64,000 bases of DNA, taken from assembly GCA_040437565.1 (NCBI GenBank), contig JBDOQK010000003.1, positions 372,001 to 436,000 of the forward strand, written 5' to 3'. Numbering within the stretch: the first letter of the stretch is position 1; each line of letters starts with the position of its first letter. Below the pieces are notes generated by a model, which worked only from the letters and a program-made list of their open reading frames with translations, was not told the origin of the DNA and searched no databases. Below are positions 12,209-24,340 of this stretch, piece after piece. This DNA comes from Albugo candida. Taxonomy: Eukaryota > Oomycota > Peronosporomycetes > Albuginales. A program made the translations under genes and the position numbers.

Positions 12209-12514
12209 ATGGTTAGGAAAACTCGCACATTGCATCCACAACCGATTTTTGATCAGCGTCTGCTTCCTTCCTTTTTAGACCAAAATAAGTTCAAAAGTGT
12301 CCATGCCCAAGCAATCTGGCGTGACCTAACCAATAACATCAACCATAACTTTCACGAAATACCAAATTTGCCACTTCGATTGCAACAATCACTCCATGAA
12401 AAGTTTACAGTGTTTACACTTTCTTTATCGGAGAATCAGACTTCCGAAGATGGAACTATCAAGCTACTCTTCAAAACACAAGACGGACACGGTGTCGAAT
12501 CGGTTATAATGAAA
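12209..12514 (+). CDS. RlmN-like radical-SAM RNA methyltransferase, N-terminal part, cut by a gap
   Basis: The frame starts at 12209 (MVRKTRTLHPQPIFDQRLLP) and runs into the gap after 102 residues. It matches the N-terminal helical domain of the RlmN/Cfr family in layout: a region equivalent to KFxAxQIWRxL (here KSVHAQAIWRDL), a segment like NLxxxLRxxL (here NLPLRLQQSLHEKF), then the start of the beta part ending in DGHGVESVIM. The family's CxxxCxxC radical-SAM cysteines would follow and lie in or beyond the gap. RlmN methylates A2503 of 23S rRNA and certain tRNAs; a eukaryotic copy probably acts in the organelle. A TAF1 fragment runs into the same gap from the other side, so the two are tail to tail here. 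Confidence 0.7.
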
Positions 12515-12614
12515 NNNNNNNNNNNNNNNNNNNNNNNNNNNNNNNNNNNNNNNNNNNNNNNNNNNNNNNNNNNNNNNNNNNNNNNNNNNNNNNNNNNNNN
12601 NNNNNNNNNNNNNN
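12515..12614. other. Assembly gap, 100 N
   Basis: No shared edge sequence. The right edge (12615) is the exact reverse-complement counterpart of 19769, where the TAF1 contig also stops. Contigs therefore broke at the same base in both arms of the inverted duplication. Confidence 0.9.
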
Positions 12615-12880
12615 CTGACTTTCATTCGTGCTTCGTCAGCCATATACAGCGGACAATTTCGATTCGTACGCATGTGACCTACCTGGCCACACTGCGTGCA
12701 GCGTATGACTCCTTTGAGTTGGGCTGCAGAATTTGCCAACTGAGAGAGAGCTTCTTCTTCGCCCTGTTTTTGTAGTAACTCCTGATATCCTTTGTTCTCT
12801 TCTTCCGTCTTTTGCAATTGTTTTAGTCCTTCCTGCAATTGTTTTAGTCCTTCCTGCAATTGTTTTCGCTTCTTGGCTTG
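12615..12880 (-). pseudogene. Reversed TAF1 3' fragment with expanded 21-bp repeat
   Basis: Reverse-complement match to 19531-19769 of the TAF1 gene, including its zinc knuckle. It stops abruptly at about 12880 just before the partner's KAKKRK codons. The segment encoding a glutamine/leucine-rich heptad is present as three 21-bp units (12813, 12834, 12855) where TAF1 has two, and carries a Glu-to-Gly change. As it lacks any 5' part it is a truncated duplicate and not a gene. Confidence 0.8.
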
Positions 12881-13009
12881 TGACTTTCGCGCTAACTAGT
12901 CAGGATATAAATCGACAGTTGCTTTCGCAGTCGACTAGGGCCGATTTGCTCGATACACTCGTACTTCTTCATAGCCCACTGAAGATAGGTACGCTAGACC
13001 TGTACGGAG

Positions 13010-13109
13010 NNNNNNNNNNNNNNNNNNNNNNNNNNNNNNNNNNNNNNNNNNNNNNNNNNNNNNNNNNNNNNNNNNNNNNNNNNNNNNNNNNNNNNNNNNN
13101 NNNNNNNNN
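13010..13109. other. Assembly gap, 100 N, edges share 176 bp
   Basis: 12834-13009 equals 13110-13285. These are two contig ends covering the same bases, so the second copy is not a real duplication. The overlap begins exactly on a 21-bp repeat unit. Confidence 0.85.
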
Positions 13110-13285
13110 TGCAATTGTTTTAGTCCTTCCTGCAATTGTTTTCGCTTCTTGGCTTGTGACTTTCGCGCTAACTAGTCAGGATATAAATCGACAGTTGCTT
13201 TCGCAGTCGACTAGGGCCGATTTGCTCGATACACTCGTACTTCTTCATAGCCCACTGAAGATAGGTACGCTAGACCTGTACGGAG

Positions 13286-15720
13286 CTGTAGATTCTGATA
13301 GAAGACATAATTAAGATGCACATATATGTTTGCAGAGAAAGCGACACTCAATTATTTGTTGAAAGGTCAAGGAATTCTCTTTTCCCAAATCCTCTAATTA
13401 TTCGCTTTACCTCATGAAGCATTTATGTTACCATCAAAGAGCAAACCGTACAATCAGAAAGCGGATGGTACCGTCGTGAAGACTCTTACCATATCGCTGA
13501 TTTCGTCAAAAAAGAATCCGCAACAAACCGAAGAAGTGTAAGAAGAGCGACAACAAAGCGCTTTTGCGTCTGTGTAAACAGTTGTCAGGACCTTGGCTCT
13601 GCCAGGAAATCTCTGTCGACTGACATCGAGCCATGAAAACAATCAATGGCGGACCGAAAAGCATCTTGAAGTATTGCCGGGAATCGAGGCACCAAGTAAA
13701 AGCATTAAATCCAAGAACGCGCGGTCAAAAAACGAAGACTGGATTGTACAACAGCGAGTTGTATACAGTGACCAGGATGAAAACTTCATGGCGCTGCGGG
13801 TCGAGAAGAGGGAAGAAGGTGGATTCTGCTACCGGACCGACACAGACTTCCAGAAATTCGTTTCCAAGGTCTACGGGGACATTAGTGTGCCAGTGGGCAG
13901 CAGTAATGAGCTCACAAGCAGAATACGGATCACCATGGGCTTCTTTTTTGAGTTTACATGGCGAAATGCCCTAGAAAAAAAGTGCCACGTCGCGCCTGCG
14001 CAGCATTAAATGAACGCTACTTTATTTCACGAATATTGAGGAAGGTTCGTTCATTGAACTCAAACGCCTAAATCGCGCCTCGACTCAACCTTACACTCGC
14101 GGTAGATACAGTAAGATACCAGTGAGTCGATCCTTTGCATCGTCTTATCATGAGAGAATCGTTGAATCGAGTGAATATCAGAGCGTCGTCTGAGTTCTCA
14201 GTACGGAATCAACACCGTGAGTGAATCAGGGAAGAAAGTCGGCATGACTACTGACATGAAACCTTCAGATTACTGTGAAAAACTGGCACAATTGCACGAT
14301 TGAGACTAAAGCCATTTCTTTGAGCGAGAAAGATTCAAGCATTCAGGCCTTTGTGTCGTCGAGACGTATTCTTGTGCACGGTGGATCGTTCCTTCGGGGG
14401 AAAAGCATATCTAACGTATTTCAAATCGACCAGCTCAGCGTAATGAGATTCTATGATTCACCAATAGGTGCTTGAGTGAAGGATGTCAAACTGCTGAGAG
14501 TACGTTCTCATAAGTCGAAAAGATGGCAAGGGCGCTCACTTAAATCTGCATTCAAGACCCGGTCTAAGCTAACCAGCCCCAGACAAGTACCGGGAATCAG
14601 GAAGACAACCGTCGGTGTTGATGTACGCAAGTCGATACGCTGATATTGATGGTCACGAGGTGGTGACGACTGTGCAGTATGGAAGAGTGCCACACGCAGT
14701 CACTATCCTGAAGCTTGCGTAGAATTAGCCTGCTTGGGCAAGTTCAGCGAATACACTTGGTCTAGATACACTCATTTGTGTGATAGATCAAGGATATTGA
14801 ATAGATTGAATTGAACGTACCTTAGGTTGCANNNNNNNNNNNNNNNNNNNNNNNNNNNNNNNNNNNNNNNNNNNNNNNNNNNNNNNNNNNNNNNNNNNNN
14901 NNNNNNNNNNNNNNNNNNNNNNNNNNNNNNNCCCGGTAAAGTAATCAATACGAATTTTCAGACCCAAGATAATAAGCGTGTCAGTACATCGGTCAAGAGT
15001 GTTCGATCCAATCTATTACAAACTCATGTATTCTTTGCGAGCTGTTTATTTGTGCCCAACGTGTCTCATCTCATGTAGATTTGCTCTAATTGATTCCCAA
15101 TCAGAACTCAAGACAAAAGTGCTTCCATCTGCACATGCATCTGATCAGATGCGTGACATGGTATCGTCGTCTACCTTTTCAAGAAAGCCGATACATTGTG
15201 CAACTCTGGAAGATAAGCTGATAAACACTTACCATAATTATACATGAAAGGCTGCGAAGCGATTTTTAGTACTTGGGATGTGTATGTCCTCATTCTGTCC
15301 CATTTTATTTCTTTTCAGTGCCCGTAATTAGTATTGGTGCTTAAGGCTACTGACACAACACGGCACTCTTCAACTACTCTTCTCACCGCATACTTTCACG
15401 ATATTCATCTATCTAAGTGACCGTGACTACAACTATTGGAATAGCTACGTGTCGAATTCTGCCTACCGTTGATTCTCATCGAGAACACGCACAATTTTGA
15501 ATTAGCAACGTCGATATCAGATCGATTTCTGGATAAACAATGCTCGCTTCTGCTTGTTATCTTTGTAATCTAGAATCATCGACTTATGAAGCGATCGATT
15601 CAATTATCATTGTTAGACACACTTGGTTATAAGCAGAAGGTCCTCTATATCAGGTTTATCAGTCCTCTGGTAGCAGTTATATAACGTTAGCAACCTAAAG
15701 GCTTCTTCATTCGGCTTCAC
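13286..15720. other. Mostly non-coding; one unrecognised open region
   Basis: Two overlapping plus-strand frames (13593-14009 and 13633-13974) are open but show no domain; both could be chance or the remains of a mobile element. A 100-N gap lies at 14832-14931 with no shared edges. The last few hundred bases presumably hold the TAF1 promoter. Confidence 0.35.
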
Positions 15721-18700
15721 ATGAAAGTCGCCGCGAATGATGCGACTTCTGAATCCGTAAATGAAGAAAGAAAGCTTCATTGCAGGTTCCATATTCCTAG
15801 ACTCTCTGAAAGTCAAAATATAGTAGATTTTGCAAAGATATACTCGAAACATTCAGAAGAAAAAATATGGGAAAATCTACCACAATTATCAAAAGAGCTG
15901 ATGGCGATCACAGCGGAATACAAAAAGAAAAGTACGAGAACACAAAATGATGTTACTGTTTGTCACGACGAAGTCGAGTCGTTTATATCGTGTTCTGAGA
16001 ACGCATTCGATCAGAATGCTGTAAACGACATATCTCTGAGCACAAAAAAAGGCATGACTTTGCTTTCTGACCTTCCGACAGCGAAAGGAAAACCAATGAG
16101 AAGATTCACATCTCTTCTCAATTCACCATTTGATGACGTCATACGTCGTGCTGAACAAGAAGAATTAAGGCGACGATCGCTGCAATCATTGGCTGCAGAC
16201 GACTCTGAAAGCATCCGAGATAACGCAATGTACGAGAAAGTTGAACAGATTCCATGGGAACACATGATCGTATGGAAAGAAAAACCCACGTCTGATCTAG
16301 AGGATACAACCCATTGCGTTGAAGAGCAAGACGATGAACAAGAAGTTTCTAATGAATCAGATCACATGGCCACCAAGTCTATGACGAAGGTAGAGAATCG
16401 TCTGCTTGGGGAAAAAGCGGTGAAATTGAAGAAAAAGGAAGATTCGTTACTGATTTATGTCCCTGATTCATCTGATATCGTACGTGATTTCGATATGACA
16501 AAACCAAGACATTATAGATGGGAATTTGAAGGTGCCCATTCAACGGCTCGTAGCGATCCGGTGTTGCCGAATACTTGCTCTGGTGGTCCCACTCCCTCTG
16601 AATCGGTATCTACTGAGGTAGAAGCATCGACCCGAGCCATTGCTTCCTTACCTTGTCCTCTGAATAAAGAATTAGAAAACGGCAGCTGGTTAGACGCTAT
16701 CGGATGGAATTGCACCCAAGAGATGCCAGACACCAAATTAGTGCTAGACGACAATGACACGAATATCATACTCTCACTGCCGGAGACGGAAGATATTCGA
16801 CCAACATTACGAATCCCAGAACGAAAATTAGGGGCTGCAGAGCAGCGGCTTGAGCAGTTGGATAAACAGCGGCGAGAGAAGAAACAACGCATCGATGAGG
16901 TGATGGGCAATTTAGAATTTGGCGAAGAAACTGCCGAAGGACGTCTAGGTACCGATGGTACGGGCAAGAAGAGCAAAGAAACACGCATAATCAAAAACAT
17001 TGGACATGTCCATCATTCACTTCCCGCCATCAAACTCACTATGACGAAACCAGAATTGCCGAAATCAAAATTGCGGGAATTTCATCGGCCACGAGGGAAA
17101 TTCAAAATCAATGAACGCTTGTTATTTGCAAGAGCGCCAAAAGTTGCAATACCACAAAAGATAGAAAAGAATGTAATGGTCGTTACGCAGATAAAGAAAA
17201 GCTCTGATTTGAATCCGACAGCGGGAGGAAAGCTTATAATGGTGGAGTATACAGAACAGAATCCGCCCATACTTTCTAATCTGGGGATGGCTTCTCGGGT
17301 CTTGCATTACTGGCGACCACCAGAGGACGATGATGATCATGTTTTGGGAAAGAAAAAGACGAAAAAAGCAAAACCGAAGCCTCCTGAGATGCCCATGGGT
17401 CAAGTCATCTCACTAGGCGATCACGATGAATCTCCTTTTGTAGGCGATATACCTCCGGGTCGGGTTGTGACTTCACTCAACTCAAAACTTTACAAAATTC
17501 CGATCTTTCGACATAAAGCGGTCATTCCATTTGCCACTAATGCTGCCGATCGAGAAGCAGGGAGTCATGTCTTGTTCCTATTATGCCGCTCAATTTCCAA
17601 GCACAAAAAAGGGTCCTCTTCGATAGATTCGTCCTCTGCTGGAATGGGAGCAAAGTCGACCATTTACATTATGGAACTACCAGAGCTCTATGTCGCAGGG
17701 CAAATTGAGCCACAGCTGGAAGTCCCCGCTCCGAACTCACGAAGCGCCAATGATTTTATTCGACCTTACATGTCTTTCCATATCCTTCGGCTTTTTAAAA
17801 AAGCCAGTGATGGAGAGCGACTGAAAATTGAAGACGTTGCACGAGCTTTTCCCAATCAATCTGGCACTGCCATTCGTAAGCGGATGAAAGAAGTAGCAAC
17901 CTTCGAAAGAGGTGGCAATGACTCCGGCTGGTGGAAGAAAAAAGCCGCGAATCAATTGACCAGTGAAGAAGAGATACGTTCCAGCATCCCACCAGAAAAT
18001 GTCTGTTTGTATGAGAGTATGATGGCAGGACATCGTCGTTTGTCAGACATTGGGCTAACAAAGCTATTTTCTCCTTCGGGTGTCAACAGCGCAATTAACC
18101 TCATGCTGAAGCGACTCGAATTACGCAGGCAAGCGCTAACAACAAAATTCATCGATTCACTGATTTTGGATCGGGCTTCCGCTCGAGAAAAGGCTCAAAA
18201 AGAGCTCTGGAAATCCGATCCAATGATTCGAAAATTAGAGAAAGATATACAGATTGCCAGATATATCAACGAGCAACTGCAAATCACTCCATGGAATTTG
18301 ACTAATAATTATGTGGAATGTCATTTACAAGGAAAAGGTTCCGGGATGTTGCAATTAGGTGGTATCGGGGACCCAACTGGGCGTGGTGAAGGCTTCAGCT
18401 TTGTGAGAGTTCCGCAATCACGAGCCAAGAAAAAAGACGGAGAAGATGGTAATGATGCTGGTGGTGCCGCTCCGAATGCGGATTCTGCTGCTGTGCAGAA
18501 AGCAGTTGCTGCTGTGACGGGCACAACTGCAGACTTGAGAAAATTGAAGATGAAAGAGGCTGGAGACGTCTTACGAAACCTTGGATTAGCGGAAGCGGAC
18601 ATCAAAAAATTACGCCGATGGGATCGAATTCATATGGTTCGAGAGCTCAGTAGTCGTGCCACGGCTCACGGTGTAGCGGGTACCTTGAGTAAATTCGCTC

Positions 18701-19769
18701 GTGGTGCTCGCAAGTCACTTTCAGCGCAGCAACAAGAATACCGAAAAAAGTGTGATGTCATTTATGAACGTCAAATGGATGTTTTGAGCTCATCACGAGT
18801 GACCTTTTCGTCTGACGAAGAGGAGGGAGATGATTTGGACTTATCAGATTTCGATGATTTTGAAAAAGAAGTAGAAGCTGGCATTCTTGGAGGTGGTGAT
18901 GCAGAAAAGATGGTAAGAAGAGGACCAGAGAAATTGTTTCTCAAAGGCGGTGGTGGTCTCAATCGAACAAGGGAAGCGCTGGCTGAACGCGAAGATATTG
19001 TCCAACTTCGTCGTTTGATGGAAGAAATGAAAGAGGATGGTGCCACTTCTGCAGCAACAGTTGATGTACAACGTCTGGATGCTGACATCAATTCTCTTCG
19101 TAATGAATCACGAGTGAATGAAACACGTGAAGAAGGCACAAGTGCACCACAGAAGGCAGTTGTGACGGGAATGCGAGCAGAATCAATGATTTCATCCGCT
19201 TTAGTGACGCCGACAGATTACCTGTCACGATCTTCTTCACCGCAACATGCGAATAATGATATCGAGTCGAAAAAGCCAACACTTTGCACCGGAGGTCGAA
19301 TTCCCGGCCGCCAAGTTCTAAAGAGAATCACTCGCGTGGTTGAAGAAGACGGAACCGAACGAACTCGCATCGAATTTATTATCGACGAGAAACAAATAGC
19401 CCGATTTAAAGCCTTACAACAACGCAAAGAACGTCTTCAGAATGTCGAAGAACGTAATCAGCTCCGAAAACGAAAGCGAATGTTGGCATTAGAGGGTGAT
19501 CCCATCAATCAGAATCTGCTTAATAAAGCCAAGAAGCGAAAACAATTGCAGGAAGAATTAAAACAATTGCAAAAGACGGAAGAAGAGAACAAAGGATATC
19601 AGGAGTTACTACAAAAACAGGGCGAAGAAGAAGCTCTCTCTCAGTTGGCAAATTCTGCAGCCCAACTCAAAGGAGTCATACGCTGCACGCAGTGTGGCCA
19701 GGTAGGTCACATGCGTACGAATCGAAATTGTCCGCTGTATATGGCTGACGAAGCACGAATGAAAGTCAG
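15721..19769 (+). CDS. TAF1: TAF1, largest TFIID subunit; 3' end lost in a gap
   Basis: A single open frame of 1,349 codons without introns. TAF1 is the scaffold of TFIID in RNA polymerase II initiation. The N-terminal 400 residues are acidic and poorly conserved. The DUF3591 core lies at about residues 440-900, with recognisable family segments such as NLGMASRVLHYWRPP, SPFVGDIPPGRVVTSLNSKL, NDFIRPYMSFHILRLFKKA and a winged-helix part. An acidic patch (about 1025-1045) and a basic coiled coil (about 1220-1300) follow. A zinc knuckle of pattern Cx2Cx4Hx6C (RCTQCGQVGHMRTNRNCPLY, about 1321-1340) is the family hallmark just before the bromodomain region. The sequence then enters the gap, so one cannot say whether bromodomains are present. 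The first in-frame Met was taken as start; an upstream exon is possible. Confidence 0.93.
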
Positions 19770-19869
19770 NNNNNNNNNNNNNNNNNNNNNNNNNNNNNNN
19801 NNNNNNNNNNNNNNNNNNNNNNNNNNNNNNNNNNNNNNNNNNNNNNNNNNNNNNNNNNNNNNNNNNNNN
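19770..19869. other. Assembly gap, 100 N, hiding the TAF1 C-terminus
   Basis: The left edge is inside TAF1, the right edge inside the inverted-duplicate block. By comparison with the left arm, about 2.3 kb corresponding to 10351-12614, including an RlmN copy, could be missing here. Confidence 0.8.
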
Positions 19870-21216
19870 TAATTTGATGACACCTATTACATATCAGACA
19901 GTCAAGTAATCGTAATCGTATGCACCTGCAGGGATCGACGGTTCTGTCACTACGGCATTTGCCATACGGAAACCATGGAATGCTGTTCCTGATCAACTTT
20001 CTGAACGATCCAGTGCACTTGCCTTTTAGCCTGTCAGTATAAAGGCATAGTATGAATCAACCCACCAGGAAGGTAGGCTTTTAGTGAAAAGGGACAAAAT
20101 GAATAATTCATCGGAAAAGTTTGTTCATCCGACGACACTTTCAAATAAAAAGGAAGCGTCTTTTGAATCGGTTCAACTCAAACATAACCCTCCGCTTGAT
20201 GTGGATAGTCTCACATGCGACGTAATAACTCCATCATTCAGAATATGTCTCGACGTGTCATATACTTCTGGCATGAGCTACTGGTGCGTTGTCGATTTTG
20301 TGCGGTGAAGCACTGTCAAGCAGTGGGATCAGGAATTGAGTGATTGACTTCCGTCTGTGCATCGAGGGATTTTAGCCGCGTCTCCAGGTAACGATCTTAT
20401 CATGCGCGCTTTTGCATTTCTTGCGCTGTAACACTCCATCTCTTCTATGCCTTCCGTATTGCATCACAGTCTTTTGTTGCTAGTCCTCGAGAAGTTAACT
20501 AGGTAAACCTTTGTGCTACAAATTTTTTCCTCTTAAAGTCGTCATTGGGGATCAGATGCGTAAAAATCACCACTTTGACGCGAAGCACCTTTTTTTCAAT
20601 GTCTCGAAGCTCAGCCACATACTTATGCCCTGTCCTAGGTGTTCATCAGACTGAGCTGATCACAACACAGCTCTAAAGCAGGTTCAGATAACATTGAAGT
20701 TCCCTTACGTATTAGGAGAAGTGAAAGCGTGCTTGTCCTCGGTTATGTTTGCTTATGTAACACAATTTGTCCCGTTTGTGACAAACTAATCAAAGACGTT
20801 AGAAGTGAAGACTTAATTTTGGATCATCGAACGGAAAAAAATCTACTCTTTTAGACGTAACACGAAGCAGACCATTTCGGCACTTTGCCTCCTGATCTTG
20901 TCCTAATGAATTTTCAACCTACATGATATCTTAATACATTCAGAATCTTCCTGGAATCGGATCACCGACCGCAATTGATCCCGCAGCTCTATTCTCTGTG
21001 ATAAGTGGTTCATAAAGACAATATCATGGGTTTGACGTATAGGTCCAGCTAGAAGGTGATGTAAAGGAGATAGAACGCTAGGTAGTGTCGGTCGGGACGA
21101 GACATCAATACTGAATCGTAGAATCATTCAATGCTGTCGATAGAGATTAGTCCGCTCGATTATCCGTTAAGCGAGAAATATTTCGGCATGGTGAGGTCAA
21201 CTAGGACTGCGTAGAA

Positions 21217-22410
21217 CGCTGTCCCGGAAGGGAAATGGCACATGCTTATCCGATTCACTTTGGCATTCAACTCTCGGACAAGACGGTGTTGTTTCTGATG
21301 ATACCTCGGAATCACCTTTATCGAGTCGTTGGGAAGGCATTGCCACCGGATAAACCACACCCCATGTTACTTCACGCACCAGAACGTGATCGAAGTGGGA
21401 CGTCAACATGGGTGAAAGATTTTTACAAGTTATTCAAACGTCTTCGCAGACGTTTGCTACCGATCTATTCGGATGTCCAATTCCGACTATCCTTCTGTAT
21501 CTTACTAGTTCGAGCACGATTTTGGTTTTTACAACAATCACATCCAGAAATCATCCTGTGCACTCAGAAGCATTGTGGTGCGGTCGAAAGCTACCAGCAT
21601 TTGTTTTTCGATTGCAACAGGACAAGTCCAATTTGGGAAGAGCTNNNNNNNNNNNNNNNNNNNNNNNNNNNNNNNNNNNNNNNNNNNNNNNNNNNNNNNN
21701 NNNNNNNNNNNNNNNNNNNNNNNNNNNNNNNNNNNNNNNNNNNNCAACAATCACATCCAGAAATCATCCTGTGCACTCAGAAGCATTGTGGTGCGGTCGA
21801 AAGCTACCAGCATTTGTTTTTCGATTGCAACAGGACAAGTCCAATTTGGGAAGAGCTTTTTCCCTCGTGGACAATCTTTTTTTTGTTCGCCCGCGATGGT
21901 CACATATCGCGTGTGCACGGATTCCTGCACTTCGTGATGCGTGGAAACCTTTTCGAGTGGTGCTGGAGGATCTCTGGTTTACATTAGTCGCGGTCGCGAT
22001 TCATTTTAAATGGACGGATCGGAATCGCAGACTTTTTCGCCCACGGCGCCAACTACCCCAGCTCTTTCGGTGATTTATAGCACACTGAGTGCTCATATCC
22101 GATATTTTCAAAGGCAGTGCTATGTTACGCAGCAGCTGGAGCACTTAGCAAAAGTATTAGAGTAATATCAACATATTGGTTCAGCACGGAGATAGTTCTC
22201 TGCACGGCCGAGCCTTCTTCAAGTTCGGCGACGTTAAAGATTGTAAGTCGCTCATGAGTAGCGTTTCTTCTCACAACTACTTCTTTCCAGTTCGATCAAA
22301 CTCGGTGTAGACTAGTATCTATCAATCTGCATGTGTTTTAATTATTTATTGTAGTCTAGGCATTAGAGAAGTCATTTAGATCTAATTCTCGTAATATAGA
22401 CAACTTCAAC
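21217..22410 (+). mobile_element. 5'-truncated LINE (non-LTR retrotransposon) 3' end
   Basis: Flanked by a 15-bp target-site duplication with one mismatch (21202-21216 and 22411-22425, taggactgcg[t/c]agaa). It encodes the C-terminal part of a LINE reverse-transcriptase protein: a CCHC zinc-binding (zf-RVT-like) segment with CTQKHC...YQHLFFDC...IWEEL, then a tail with AIHFKWTDRNRRLF. The element ends without a poly-A run. A gap at 21645-21744 is flanked by the same 113 bp, so the real element is shorter (about 980 bp). The copy is dead by truncation. Confidence 0.85.
21645..21744. other. Assembly gap, 100 N, edges share 113 bp
   Basis: 21532-21644 equals 21745-21857. This is an unmerged contig overlap inside the LINE. 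Confidence 0.9.
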
Positions 22411-22425
22411 TAGGACTGCGCAGAA

Positions 22426-24340
22426 TCGGCATTAGCTCTTTGTTGCAATATGGTTCCTCTCCTAGACTAGCATAAAGACTATTTGCATTTCCGTGATTGT
22501 AGCTGGGATGCCCTTAAAGCAGGCAACGATCTAGATATACACTTGTATCGGTTTGAGATAGCAAACAAGATCAGACTGCATGTGGATGATATCGAAAGCA
22601 ACGACGACTTAGGGCCAGACGGTGAATAGATTACAGATAAAATTTTGATATTGTACAAATGAATATAATGAAGCCTTTCTGATTGCTAGTGATATTAGCG
22701 ACCCAAATCGACGACGTTGAAATCAGAAGATCCGACTGTGATGACCATTTCATTTTAATTGATTCTCGGCTGCTAATGAGATGTACGCTATATTAGTTTT
22801 GGGACAAGACTTATGCGACTACGGCGCTGACTAGGTTGAGACCGTAATACACCTCAAATCACCATCTCGTTCAGCACTTCAATTAATGATATCGGCAATA
22901 TAAAGGAGTACAGCGTGTAGTGCTGGGCACCGTTTATGGTTGGACACGAACCTTTGCTTCTTTCTGAAATAGTAGATTGAGCTGCAATATATTCAACATG
23001 GCTGCGCTTTGATAACTTGACTTGAAGTATTGCTATGAGTGCACATTGGTATCTACCTAGTTCGACTCTCGTTACGAAAGGACCGACAATGCAATTTCAC
23101 TGCGGACATTAATTTTCTCTACTTTCAAAAGTCGATAGCGCAAAAGTAGCAAAGTAGCTGAAATTACGATAATACGCACACTCGCACGTTCGATAGCTGC
23201 TATAGTAAACCTGTATAATGTTATCGCCTCCGGGTACATTATAACGTGACAACTTCGAAAAGATCAGAACGTGGACAGGCAACGATCCCTTTCATTTCAG
23301 CGCTGAGTTTCGAATACATTGAAAGAGTCATATTCACGATTAATATAAATGTTATTCAATTCGTATCAGCAAAAATAGAGCTTTCTCTCGACAGAGAATG
23401 CTGCAAATTCTCCTGAACATGAGCATCCAATTTCTGATCTCTCTGTATCCAATGAAATTAGACATTGCGCTCTCAAGATGCCTGATAGATCTAGCCCAGC
23501 GCGATTCCCTCGCTTTTCTAAACACTTTGCCTTATTTTTATAATAAGCTCCAACTCATGCCCCTTGGTAATCTGATTTCAATAGGGCTTTACAAGATGAA
23601 TGTGACTATATTACAATGAGGAAATGCGTCAAGTTTTTGGCGCTTTTATGCGACTATCTTTTAATACAGCGATTTAATTGAGTCTAAGAACATAGTTCTG
23701 CTTGCTGTTGCTTTACTAGCAGCATCAATTGTCGAGTTGAAGAACAGGCGCACCATAGGAACCAACAGTTTGCTGTTTACTCAGCACTTTTAACATTCGA
23801 ATTCGGGCCTCCTGATCAAAGCATAGCTTCGAAAGTATGATGATCAATATGGAAACCACCTGTCAAGAAATCGAGAAGCTTATTGATAGTAATTGGTCCT
23901 CCATAAACTTGCATTATAGTCGCCCAGAGCCGGAGACAAATATATCTACCAATCATTGTCGGAGGCTTCACTATAGAGAATCATGCCGATTACATCGCAC
24001 ACACATCAATTATTCGATAGTTGAGAAGGAGTGCTCTCACTCCCATGTATTCTTGGGACCCGATAGACTTAAGACTCCGATCCAGAAGGTTTTACAGGTG
24101 GGCCGAGTTGTACTATACATATTAGCGCCTCATATTGATACATACGGTATACTCTAGGTCAGTTAAGTATTTTCAATGTCGAATTCTGTATCAAAAGAAT
24201 TAGTCCAAGGGTTCCTTATTCGAGAATTTGACATTTGTATGGGAAGTACATCAAATGAAAACGGATGATCGATTATCTCAGATTACAACTCACAAGCAAA
24301 CAAGTAAGAAGAAAGAGGAACAAAAACCTTTCCGATCACA
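22426..24340. other. No recognisable gene
   Basis: About 23.19-23.51 kb belongs to the outer block of the inverted duplication. The open frames at 23398-23619 and 23837-24157 are short and without motifs. From about 24.18 kb the sequence aligns with the upstream region of the MLF gene at 32.83 kb. Confidence 0.4.

Larger units (their letters stand above)
7640..12880. repeat. Left arm of a large diverged inverted duplication
   Basis: Read in reverse complement, this arm matches 19.53-23.62 kb in three blocks. About 7.74-8.24 kb matches 23.19-23.51 kb; 9016-10350 matches 19870-21175 almost continuously; 12615-12880 matches 19531-19769. The order is preserved, so this was one duplication event of several kilobases. 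The secreted-protein gene at 8.4 kb and the stretch 10.35-12.5 kb have no visible partner, the latter because the right arm has a gap there. Divergence is a few percent in the middle block and higher at the outer edge. Confidence 0.75.
19531..23620. repeat. Right arm of the large inverted duplication
   Basis: Reverse-complement partner of 7.64-12.88 kb, in the order TAF1 tail, gap, 19870-21175 block, LINE insertion, unmatched 22.43-23.19 kb, and outer block 23.19-23.51 kb. The TAF1 copy in this arm is the functional one. The LINE is specific to this arm as far as can be seen, since the left arm has a gap near the site. Confidence 0.75.

Noticed and set aside
13593-14009. 138-codon frame as a possible mobile-element or host protein
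   Set aside because: No domain or motif, an equally open overlapping frame, and no repeats at its ends; kept only as an open region.
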